A DNA stretch of 64,000 nucleotides from Hybos culiciformis (lineage: Eukaryota > Arthropoda > Insecta > Diptera > Hybotidae). Positions within the stretch are counted from its first letter, which is position 1; the number at the start of each line of letters is the position of its first letter. Both the position numbers and the translations under genes were made by a program. Below, in pieces: positions 13,017 through 24,230 of this stretch. Below the pieces are notes generated by a model, which made no database searches, was not told where the DNA came from, and saw nothing but the letters and a program-made list of their open reading frames with translations. The stretch lies in assembly GCA_964007475.1 (NCBI GenBank), contig OZ023275.1:4402001-4466000 (forward strand), in the 5' to 3' direction.

Positions 13017-15285
13017 TTAATATTTTCGATCTTTCAAGCCTAAATGAACTCCATTACTTGACCTTGCCACAAGAGTTAATATCATTTTCATATCGGGCCC
13101 CAAAGGTAATAATTCATAATGTCGCAAAATTTTTGACAAAGTACTTTTCATTTCAAGCAAAGCATATTTTTGACCAATACAATTTCTTGGACCTAAAATT
13201 AATTTAGAAAAAGATATATGTAATATTGTTGTTCGTTGGCATGAAAATAAAAAATCTCTAGAAATAAAAACAAATATGTATATGACGACGGTGATGCATT
13301 AATAAGTTATAATTTTTGACTTATGGAAGTTCCTTAGCACTTACATATTTAAGTTATTTTTATAAAGGATGTGTTTGGATTATAGTAACAACCCAAAGCA
13401 CAATATAATTTAGTTGCATTTAAATTTAAATTTAAAGTTCGTATGGTGAAGAAATTTCGGTTTTCTATAATTGAAAAATATTTTTTCATTTGACAATTAT
13501 TACAACTTTCTTTGCTTAAACGCAATGTCCAACATTAATCTTGGACATAATTCTAAAAAATACCTGCACTAAATGGTATATTTCCATAATTATTCTTTTC
13601 GCCCTCATTCAAAAATCGTTCTGGATTAAATCTGTTTGGATCTTCGAAAAGATTTTCATCACGTTGCATTGAGTAAATTTGAATATTGAAAACAGTATTA
13701 GCTGGAATTTGTATCCCATCTAAATAAACATTCTCTTTCAATTTTCGTCCTATAAATGGTACCGGCGGATGAAGCCGTAGCGTCTCTTTAATAATGCAAT
13801 CTAAATATTTTAGCTCCTGCAAATCGCGTAGTATAATTTTGCGATTCTTATCATCACCCAGAACTTCACGAATTTCAGTGAAAGCTTTTTCTTGAATATC
13901 GGGATGTCGAGATATTTCGAATAAAGCTGAGCACATAGCCGACGTTGTAGTATCATGTCCTTCAAACATGAAAGTGTCAACCTCTTCTCTAATGTCTTCA
14001 TTTGAAAGTGGTTTTCCATCAGTTGTAGTGGCTTGCAACAAAATATCAAGCAGTGCCATTCGCTTTTTCTGACCGATATCATCTTCCGATTCTGTTTTTT
14101 CACTCAGCATTGTAGTTTTGTGAAACTCCCTTCTGCGTTCTATAACGCTTTCAGTAAATGAATGTAATATTTTCAAGGCACGAATTTGTCTTGTCATCAT
14201 TTTTGAATAAAATAATGAGAAAATCAAATCAAACCTTAACCAAACATTGGTAAATCGGTGAGCCAAAATATCCAAAATACTGAAAAAAAATTTTTATTTA
14301 TAATGTGTATTTATGTATGTATATAAGAGACAATACTCAGCAACAGCTTCAACATATTCATTGTCAGATTTAGTTTGAGCATTGACTTGAGTTCCCATTG
14401 CAGTTTCTGTAAACAAAATAGCATCTTTATATTTTGTCAAAATAATTTATACGCTCAAACTAACCAGTTATAATATCCAAAGCTTCTAGACAAATATATG
14501 GTTGAATGTTAATTGATTTACCCGTATTAGCTTCATTTTTAAGTCTTTCAACTAATATTGCGCTTTGTTGATCAAATGTCTCTACGAATTGTTCCAAAAT
14601 TTTGAAATGAAAGGTTGGTGTAATTATTTTACGTCGAGCATGCCATTTTGAACCAGAGCTTAAAAGTAAGCCATCCCCAAGCCAAATTTTTAGCTTATCA
14701 TAATTAGGACCTTTGTTTATATGCTTAGGATTACTTAAAATGACTTCAAGATGTTTCGGATCACTAGAAAATACCACAAATCTATTTAAAAACCAAGCTT
14801 TATATATACGCCCATATTTTTCTCGTGAGCCAATTGATTTTTCCATCACATCTAAAAAACAATAATATTGTTCTTATTAACATGTTATCGTTTCGAAGTT
14901 CCAATACATATTTCAAAACTATTTTTCTTTATTTGAATTCGAAATTGTTTTTAATATATAAAAAAATTATCTTTATTCAAATTTAAAAAAAAAAACTTTT
15001 TTTTTGAATAAAAATAAATCCAATTTTATTATTTTTAAACTTACTGTCCGGTTTTCTGTCAATAAATGCCCATATACCGCCAATTATTGGTAATGATAAT
15101 GGACCTACATAACATTAATAATATTCAAATTGATAATAATTAAAAAATAACTTTAAGATTTTGCAAAGTAATATTATGCTGTACAAACCATTTATATTTT
15201 GTGTAATATCATTATTTGATTTTCTGTACAAATAATCTAGAACTGTTACTGTAATGATGATGATAATAATAAATTCAATTATCAT
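13017..15285 (-). CDS. Cytochrome P450, CYP4 family (gene A, CYP4C-like)
   Basis: Microsomal haem-thiolate monooxygenase; CYP4 enzymes typically omega-hydroxylate fatty acids or act on hydrocarbons, hormones or xenobiotics, but the substrate here is unknown. Model: complement(join(13017..13192, 13564..14279, 14337..14406, 14465..14851, 15045..15104, 15189..15285)), 501 aa, a normal length. In order: hydrophobic N-terminal anchor (residues 1-20), WHARRK helix-C motif, the CYP4 I-helix signature [13 protein letters not shown] (304-316) whose Glu is the residue that links covalently to haem in CYP4 enzymes, ETLR K-helix (370-373), NPERF, and the haem loop FSAGPRNCIG with cysteine 448. The glycine codon of the haem loop is split by the last intron. 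It appears intact and functional. It is the 3'-most of three tandem P450s and has segments nearly identical to gene B. The CYP4C assignment is by resemblance; the family call is firm. Confidence 0.93.
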
Positions 15286-15807
15286 TTTAGAATTTTTTTT
15301 ATATCAACAATGTCTGTGTTTACGTTATTTTAAGACTAAATTGTTATTATTTTAATCATAATCACTTTCGGAATGATAAAATTTATTTTAATTCATGTTT
15401 TTATAGCCGAATAAAATTTTAGATAAGTATTAAGATAAAGTTTAAATTGAAATAGTTCAGCCAAATAGAATTGATTTTATTTTAATTTTTTTTTAAATAT
15501 GATCGGTTAAAATCAAGGTGATCAAATTCTTCATTAAAAGTTTTAAATATTATTCTGCGTTTTAACTCATCTGGCTCAAAACTTTCATTCACGAATTTTT
15601 GTTATGAAAAAATAAACCAGAATTATCACAATGATAAGATCATCCAAACATCAACATCTACATTTTTATACTCTTTGAACAACAAATTACAAATTTTGCT
15701 TAAACTTTTGGTTATTAAAGGTATTATTTCAATAATTTCAGTAACTTCATTTAACTTTTATTTGAATATAAATTTCTACTTAATATTTAAACAAAAAAAG
15801 TGTTATT
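15286..15807. other. Intergenic spacer between P450 genes A and B
   Basis: About 520 bp of A/T-rich DNA between the start of gene A and the stop of gene B. It must hold the promoter of gene A, read on the minus strand from the B side. No distinctive element or leftover exon is visible. Confidence 0.5.
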
Positions 15808-18450
15808 TCAATAAGTTCTTTTTTTAAGTCCTAAATGAACTCCATTACTTGATCTCAATATAAGAGTTATTATCATTTTCATATCTGGACCTAATGGCAG
15901 CAATTCATAATGTCGTAAAATTTTTGATAAGGTGCTTTTCATTTCGAGCATAGCAAATTTTTGACCAATACAATTTCTTGGACCTAAATTAATTTAAGAA
16001 ATATATTTATGTATAATTTCTGTGATGTTTTCTTTTTGAATGTTTTAATTTATTTTTAAGTTATTTGGGAAACCATGACTCGAACTATGTAAGTGAATTT
16101 TTGCTCTTTTTTTTTAACTATAAACTTGACGGGTGATATGCTCAACCTAATAAAAAAGATAACGATCCTAATAAAGTTCAATTTTAAAAATATTCATCTA
16201 ATTAGAAGATTTCCATACAAAATGCATAATGAGTTTAAAAAAATTATTAAATTTATGCGCATATTAGAAAATTTAAATAAAACAAAACCAGAGAATAAAT
16301 CTGCGTTGATACGGAGAATGGCGTAAGTCATAAAAGTCAACGTTTGAGATAATTGCATAATTTGAAAGGTCTAAATATTCTTGACCATATCCGCTCTAAA
16401 AGGTTTAAAATGGAAACACATTAAGCATATCTCCATATAACTGTTCCAAAATAAAAACAGAAAAGCTTGAATATCTCAAAACTATCAAAATAGAGTTACG
16501 CCCTTTTTGCTTAATAAGGCAGAATTCTTCAATACATATACAAAAGTTACTTATATCTCGAATCAAATAAAGATTGTCAATTATTTTGGATTCTTATTTT
16601 GAACCATATAAATTAATTTAATCAATTTTTCATTGAACTTACTGAAAAAGAAACTAAACCCAGCCTAAACATATTATTAATATACATATATTTTTTAATT
16701 CAAACCTGCACTGAAAGGTATATTCCCATAATTCTTCTTTTCGCTCTCATTTAAAAATCGTTCTGGATTGAATTTTTCTGGATTTGGATATAATACCGGA
16801 TCCCGTTGCATAACATAAACTTGCACAATAAAATTAGTGTTAGCTGGAATTTTCTTCCCATTCAATTCTACTGGTTCGTTTATTTTTCTACTAAAAAATG
16901 GTACTGACGGATAAAGTCTCAATGTCTCCTTAATGATACAATCTAAATATTTCAAGTCCTGCAACTCATGTAAATTTATTTTGCGATCTTTGTCATCACC
17001 CAGAACTTCACGAATTTCATTGAAAGCTTTTTCTTGAATATCGGGATGTCGAGATATTTCGAATAAAGCTGAGCACATAGCTGACGTTGTAGTGTCATGT
17101 CCTTCAAACATAAAAGTGTCAACCTCTTCTCTAATGTCTTCGTTTGATAAGGGTTTTCCATCAGTTAAAGTGGATTGCAATAAAATATCAAGCAATGCCA
17201 TTCTTTTTTTCTGACCGATTTCATCCTGGTCCTGAAAATCTGTTTTTTTGTCTTGTGTCGAAGCTTCCAATGCCTCTCTTCTTTTCTTGATTACATCTTC
17301 GGTAAACGCATGTAAAGTTTGAATGGCTGCTTTTTGTCGTTCTTTCATATCTTGTCGAAAGATTGAAAATATCCATTCAAATCTTAACCAAATATTGGTA
17401 AACCTATTACCCATTATGTCTAGAATTCTAAAAAGAATTATTTTGTAAAGAGTTTATATTCAAAAATTGGATTCGTACTCAGCTACGGCTTTCACATATT
17501 CATGTTCTGAATCAGTCTGTGCATTGACTTGAGTCCCCATGGCCGTCTCTATAAATAAAAAACCAACTTAATATTTTTTCAATAAAATTTATACGCTGAA
17601 ACTTACCAGTTATAATATCCAAAGCTTCTAGACAAATATATGGTTGAATGTTAATTGATTTACCAGTATTAACTTCATTTTTAAGTTTATCAACTAATAT
17701 TGCGCTTTGTTGATCAAATGTCTCTACGAATTGTTCCAAAATTTTGAAATGAAAGGTTGGTGTAATTATTTTACGTCGAGCATGCCATTTTACTCCAAAA
17801 CTCACTAATAATCCATCACCAAGCCAAATTTTCAATAAATCATAAAGAGCACCTTTATTAATATGCTTAGTGCTACTTAAGATAATTTCCAAATCTTTTG
17901 GATCACTTGAAAAAATTACTATTCTATTAAAAAACCAAACCTTATAAAGTCGACCATACTTTTCAAATAATTGAAGCGAATGTTCCAATGCGTCTGAAAG
18001 AGAATGAAAAGATATTGAATTTTTGTACGTATACATATTTATTATTATAGATATTAATATTAGGAATGTATAATCATTTATTAAAAACAATCGTTTTTCA
18101 ACCTACCTACAACTGAATGAATGCACAAAGTAAGTTCACCTAGTCAACCTTGAAATTTTTTTTCTGCTTAACTAATAACTTAATACTTTTATAATGTGTT
18201 TTTCATTTTTTCAAATTTCCACTGTCTTAGATGTAGAGATTAATATTTAACGTTTGTTTGCTTTACTAATTTTTATTAATGCTTGATACATACTGTTTGT
18301 TCTCCTGTTCCAAAACTCCCATGCTCCACCAATAAAAGGAAAAGAAATTGGTCCATTAAAATCTTTCGTTAAGTCATTTCTTGGTTTTTTTCTCACATAA
18401 TCAACAATTATTATTGTTGTAATAAATATGAGAACAATTTCTAACAACAT
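15808..18450 (-). CDS. Cytochrome P450, CYP4 family (gene B, CYP4C-like)
   Basis: Tandem paralogue of gene A, with the same expected microsomal monooxygenase role. Model: complement(join(15808..15983, 16706..17427, 17479..17548, 17607..17993, 18294..18450)), 503 aa. Exon 1 (157 nt) equals the summed length of the first two exons of gene A, so the A intron at Asn-Gly-Pro is absent. The 387-, 70- and 176-nt exons match gene A exactly in length; the 722-nt exon carries two extra codons. All motifs are present: N-terminal anchor, [38 protein letters not shown] with cysteine 450. The acceptor of the 70-nt exon is ATAG followed by AG; only the first AG keeps frame. The last intron (15984-16705) is the largest. 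No disabling change is seen. Confidence 0.93.
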
Positions 18451-19745
18451 TTATATACTCGTAGTCTTTATAAGACAACGATTTCTCAATGACTATTTAA
18501 TTTTTAAAAATATATTATCAAATTTTATAAAATAATATATTTATATAAACACAATTGTACATTTAGATAAAACAAAAGAGTTAAATAAAAATGAAAATAA
18601 TGCAAAAACAAGTTTTATTTGCGTTTGTTTTCTTCTTGATGTTTTATTAATATTCATTCGTCTGTTTGGCAGTAAGTTATCCAACAAATTGTATAAAAAA
18701 GTGTTGTCCCACTTTGAGTCCTAAATGTTGAATCAATTCCTTCAAAGAACATAACTACGGAACAAAATGAATTAAAATGGATGGTAGTTTGTACTTTAGT
18801 TTAAAAGTATAACTTGACTTAAAGAATATATCTAAACTAGTCAACAAAAATCCAAAATTAATTAGTTTTTATAATCTTTACAATTATATATCGCCTCACT
18901 TTAAAGTTTTATTAATTTTATTAGCGGTAATTACCTATATTTTATATTATAATAAACCATTTTTTACAATTTTATCAGAGAGTTAGATAGTTTACTTTAA
19001 ATATTTCATTGCATATGCATTATTTCTGATATCATTTTGTTTACTTTACATAATTATTTATATATTTTATTTCTTTTTGCAAAAACGAATTCATAAAGAG
19101 AAAATTATTGGTTCTAAATTTATATTTATATATATAGAACGCTTAAGATTTGAGAAAATTAACGATAGCAATAGTTTTTAGAAGAAACATTAGCCGATTG
19201 AAAATAAATTGTTTTCATACATTTACCAAAATAAATTGATAAATGAGCTTTATGTGATTTGCAAAACTGTTTGTATAATGCTATATTATTAGTGACTGAT
19301 CACTTTTTGTTTTAAAATTTTTTCTGACAATTTTTCATTCTTCTGAATAGGTATATAAGTTCTTAAGCAACAATTATGATGATATATATTATTTATGACT
19401 TACGTTGTAGTGTTTCATTTATTATTTTCGTTTGTTGTTATACATAATTATTTTAATTTATATTAAAAAAAAAAGATTTAATTATTTTGGTTACCAAATA
19501 AGTTGATAATAATAATTGTTAGGTATTGTTGTGTCACTAGTTTTGTTATTATTATTATTATTATTATTATCTCGTATTTTTCATATAAAACCATTTTTGC
19601 ATACTGGATCTAGCTGAATTATTTTTTAATTGAAAATAATTATCTCTCTTGTATTAATTTAAATTTGTATTTTTAATATATATTCTTAAAATAGCATTAC
19701 AAATTCATTCAAACCAAAGAATTATTTTCAAAATAAAATATAATT
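18451..19745. other. Intergenic spacer between P450 genes B and C
   Basis: 1.3 kb of A/T-rich DNA containing the promoter region of gene B (minus strand). It includes a TTA trinucleotide microsatellite near 19546-19568. No coding relics of a P450 are visible here. Confidence 0.5.
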
Positions 19746-21772
19746 TTAGGAGTATTCTCTAGCTGTAAGTCCTAAATGCACACCATTTGCTGATCTCATT
19801 ACTAAATTCATCATTGGCCGTACATCTGGTCCAAGTGGTAAAAGTTTATAGTGCCGTAGAATTTTTGATATCATACTTTTCATTTCAAGCATTGCAAATT
19901 TTTGACCTATACAATTTCTGGGACCTAAAATTTATTAAAAAAAAATTTAAGTAAATATTCAAAATTTTACACATTTTAATTCTAACATTTTATAATAGCG
20001 TACCAAAGCGTCTTATGGAGAACTTAACACAATTGTGTTTAAATTTTTTTTTATATGTATGTATGTACTAACCTGCACTAAATGGAATGTAAGCATAAGG
20101 GTTAGTTTTTTCTGTTGAATTTTCAAGTAGATGTCTGTCCGGAATGAAAGCTTCTGGGTTATCGAACAATTCAGGATCCCGCATCATTACATATATTCCT
20201 ACTGTGTAATTTGTTCCGGCCGGTATCAATGTACCATCTAGATAAAAAAAAAACAGATTAATTATTCTTAATTTAAAAATACTCTTACTTAAATCAACGT
20301 CTTCGGTAAAATATCTTCCAATTATTGGAACTGGTGGATACAATCTTAATGATTCTTTAATTACACATTCCATATATTTTAAATCTTGTAAATCTCTGTA
20401 GCTAACTGGTTTGGTTTTATCAGTACCGAGAACTTCTTTTATTTCTTCAAAAACTTTTTGTTGAACAATTAAATTTCTCGACAGGCAGAATAAGGTGAAA
20501 GAAATTCCAGATGTGGTTGTGTCGTGACCTAAATGAAAAACATAATTAACAAATGAAATAACTTTAATGTACCTTCAAAAACCTTCAAACATAAATGTAT
20601 CTACTTCTTCTCGTATATCCTTATTTGACAATGGTTTTCCGTTTACATTGGCTTGCAATAGTACATCTAACAAGGCCATACGTTTTTTTGTACCAATATC
20701 TTGGTTACCTTCAATGACGTAAGGTTCATATGTTCCATTTAAAATTGATTCTTCTAATGTTTTCCTTCGCTCTTCAATAATTTTTTCTGTAAAATTGTGT
20801 AAAATTCGTAAGCATTTTTCTTGCTGCCGTCGCTTTCGGGGAGCAGTCCAGTTGAAAATAAAATCATAACGATGCCAAACATTCACAAATCTTTCTGCCA
20901 TCAAATTGGAAATTTCATTAACTGCACCTGAGTACTCATTCTTCAAATCAGTTTGTGCATAAAGTTTTGTTCCCATTGCAGTTTCTAAAACCAAAATATC
21001 AATTCAAGTTTAAGAAATCAGAAATTTAAAGATAATCAATTTTATTATTTTACAATTTACCTGCTATAATATCTAAAGCCGCTGAACATATGTGCGGATG
21101 AATGTTAAAAACTTCATTACTTTCGGATTTATCTTTAATTTTGTTTACTAAAATTGAGCTTTGTTGATCAAAAACTTCTACAAACTGCTCTAAAATCTTA
21201 AAATGAAATGTTGGCGTTATAATTTTTCTTCTTGAATGCCATTTTGAACCGGTGCTCAGCAATAGACCTTCTCCTAGCCATGAAAATAACATGTCATACA
21301 AAGTGTTCTTTTGAATGTGTTTAGGACTGCTTAAAACGATTTCCAAATCTTTTGGGTCTACAGAAAACAAGGCTAATTGATTAAAAATCCAGACTTTATA
21401 TAGTGGACCGTATTTTCTTCGATTGCTTGCTATATAAGCCATTATATCTACAAAAAAAAATTTTATTAATACACATTACGAAACGGATACCTACTTTGGA
21501 ATATAAATGATAGGAAATGACATATATTTTTAACATTTAAGTACTAACCTTCGGGATTTTTATTGATATAAGCTAAGCCATTCCCTAAAAAAAAATGTAA
21601 AATTTTCTAAATAAATAAATAAAACAATTAATATTCTAAGGCATTTCTCACCTATAATTGGAAGATTTCGTGGTCCTTTCATATTCTGAGTTATTTTATT
21701 CCTTCTTCTTTTGACCATGTAATCCAATAATACCAATAAAGTTAAAAATAGCAATATCGATTGTACAATCAT
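19746..21772 (-). CDS. Cytochrome P450, CYP4 family (gene C, diverged paralogue)
   Basis: Third member of the array and clearly more diverged from A and B. Model: complement(join(19746..19924, 20073..20237, 20289..20528, 20583..20984, 21061..21447, 21549..21584, 21652..21772)), 509 aa, phases consistent throughout. It has an N-terminal anchor, [19 protein letters not shown] with the glycine of GHD split by an intron, an ESLR K-helix and the haem loop FSAGPRNCIG with cysteine 455. The usual PERF is PDRH here. Intron differences from A/B: it has extra introns at FEG/HD and in the DLNG segment, has a 36-nt micro-exon near the N-terminus, and lacks the AVAE intron, so that exon is a continuous 402 nt. 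The donor after MFEG sits in a duplicated ACCTTCAAA tract, and only the upstream copy keeps frame. It looks intact. Confidence 0.92.
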
Positions 21773-21918
21773 TTTTATAACTTAAAGGTAGATAAGTAAT
21801 TATTTTATTAGTACTTAAAAAAAATCAAATTTGTAAAAATTTAAAATAATATTTACGTTTTTAGTTTTACTTTATTTTCTATAGCATATAGCTACATATA
21901 TAAAATTGATTATTATTG

Positions 21919-22831
21919 ATTTGATCGGGGCACTGAATTATGACCGCATGAATTATGACCGCGGAAAAAGTTTGTATGGGCGGGCAAAATTCATTTTTAA
22001 AATGAATTTTGTCCGCGCAACAAAATGTCTTTTGACCGCGCGGTCAAAATTCATTTTATTTATAAATTGAGTCGCGGTCAAAATTCATTTTGAAAATGAA
22101 TTTTGTCCGCACATTTTGCCGCGGTCAAAATTCATTTTTTTACTAAATTGAGTTGCGGTCAAAATTCATTTTAAAAATGAATTTTGTCCGCACATTTTGT
22201 AGCGGTCAAAATTCATTTTTTTTAAATTGAGTTGTTGCCGGGAACGCGAGTATTATGCACAAAAGTTATGGAGAAGATACAATTCATTTTAAATGACTTA
22301 TTTTGAAAAATGAAATCAACCCTCCGATAAAATATTGTGTTCTAAGCAAAAGGGCAAGGGCGCCAGCCGCAAATCCCACTGACCAACCTCCCGCCCGCCG
22401 CCCTGCTGCCCCCCCTTCCCTTTGTGTCTAACCCACAAATATTTTATCTTTTTTACTCACATACGATAAATAGTGTCGTTTTAAAAATGATTTTAGGCCT
22501 TTTCCAAAAGGATGCGGTACAAAATGTATATTTTGTCGCAAATTTTGTCGCGGTCAAAATTCATTTTTTTTCTAAATAGAGTCGCGGCCAAAATTCATTT
22601 TGAAAATGAATTTTGTCCGCACATTTTGCCGCGGTCAAAATTCATTTTTTTACTAAATTGAGTTGCGGCCAAAATTCATTTTAAAAATGAATTTTGTCCG
22701 CACATTTTGTAGCGGTCAAAATTCATTTGTTTTCTAAATTGAGGCGCGGTCAAAATTCATTTTGAAAATGAATTTTGACCGCCAGTCGCGGTCATAATTC
22801 ATGCGGTCAAAATTCATGGAGCCATTTGATC
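21919..22831. mobile_element. 897-bp foldback transposon-like element with 8-bp target duplication
   Basis: The element body is 21927-22823, flanked by perfect direct repeats ATTTGATC at 21919-21926 and 22824-22831. The ends form a 37-bp terminal inverted repeat with five mismatches; the shared core is GACCGCATGAATTATGACC. The interior is mostly repeats of GCGGTCAAAATTCATTTT, many paired head-to-head as short palindromes with the mirrored AAAATGAATTTTGTCCGC. Two such arrays flank a non-repetitive core (about 22240-22540) containing an unusual C-rich patch. There is no open reading frame. The 8-bp duplication is typical of hAT and P-type cut-and-paste elements. The termini (GGGGCAC / GGCTCCA) do not match the hAT-like ends elsewhere in this window, so the superfamily is left open. 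Confidence 0.85.
22350..22445. other. C-rich island inside the foldback element
   Basis: About 95 bases with several C runs (CCGCCCGCCGCCC and a run of eight C) in a window that is otherwise mostly A and T. There is no open frame and no repeat partner in the window. It may be cargo captured by the element or a relic of its original internal sequence. Confidence 0.6.
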
Positions 22832-24230
22832 ATAGCAAAATTGAACCCATTAGGGTTATCTTTATGGATTAATTTGTATATAAAAACAATATATTTTATT
22901 TAGCCGAAATTCTATCTTTATAATTGTGTATTTTATACTTTAACCCTTGAAACGATCAAAACTGAATTGAAATTAATTTAAGATATGATGCTGATTAATT
23001 TAAGATATGAACTTTAATTTTTATTTTATATATTTATTATTCCACCAAATTTTATGTAATCCATCATATTCAAGAAATTCGAATATATTGTACCTAATAC
23101 CTACCGACTTCATATTAATAGTTGAAAGTAAAAATTATTAATTTTTAAATCATTATGTAGGTACATATCTAGGTACGTTTATTAAAAAACCAAAAGTTAC
23201 TTGTTTAATTTTAAAAATAATACCATAAATATTACCAGTTTTGTTTGTTATAAAAAAAAGATATTTAAATAAAAGTAAAAATTAAAAATATCCGTGTAAC
23301 CACTTTTGCTGACAAAGTATACCAAAAAACTAATTATTTTGCTTTAATAATAAAAAAAATTATATTTATATTTTGAATTTTTAATCAGTCAAGTTAAGTT
23401 ATATATGTGTTTTGCACTAAGTACCTAGATATACCTACATTAATTTAAGAGAAAATTACAAATGTTTTTTCTCCCACACTGCTAGAATAGTGAAGTTAAA
23501 TTAAAAATATTGATAAGAACTTAATAGAAGTATATTATACGTATGTTAATCTTAAAATATTAACATATATTAATTAATGGTTCCACATAAATTTGCTCTT
23601 TACTTTAATACTTTCTCTTCATTAAAAACAAACTCAAAAAGATTTTCAAGTTTAAGAAAAAAAATCATTCACAAAAATTAGATGTTCACAAAACTTGAAA
23701 TGACGCACCTATGTAGAACAAAATAAAATAGTTCATTTTAATAATTTAATAATAATAAGTTGTTGAACTGAAACATATATGTATAATTGAAGTATATGAA
23801 ATTCAAGGTTTCTTTTGTGGAGTGAAAATAAACCTGTTGATAAAAAAAAAGTGGGAAGGAAACCTATTTAGGTATCATTTCAAAAATATATAATTTTCAA
23901 CTGAATGTAGATTCTATTGTAGAAGCAATAGTTATATAACTATATACCATAAAATATGTATATTATAAGTAAAATGAGTACATTTTCATTTAAAATGATA
24001 TGGATACCTTTTAAAACCTTATAAGGTATTTGGATACAAGCAGTTTTTTATGACAGATTTCGTTATTTTTTCTGTAAATTCATAAAAATCAAAAAAGAAA
24101 ATTCAAACAAAAATTGAATCGACAAAATGTCGATAACAAGTTTTTTTTATTTTTTACGGCTTTTCAAAGTAAGCTACTTGAAAGCATAACTAGAGACAGT
24201 TATAAAAATAATAAACCAAACACAATTTTC
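22832..24230. other. A/T-rich intergenic DNA upstream of Sxl
   Basis: No gene, RNA gene or repeat that I can recognise; only short A/T-rich frames. Confidence 0.5.

Noticed and set aside
20573..20582. Downstream donor in P450 gene C as the true exon end
   Set aside because: It adds 10 nt, shifts the frame and produces an early stop before the conserved GHDTT residues.
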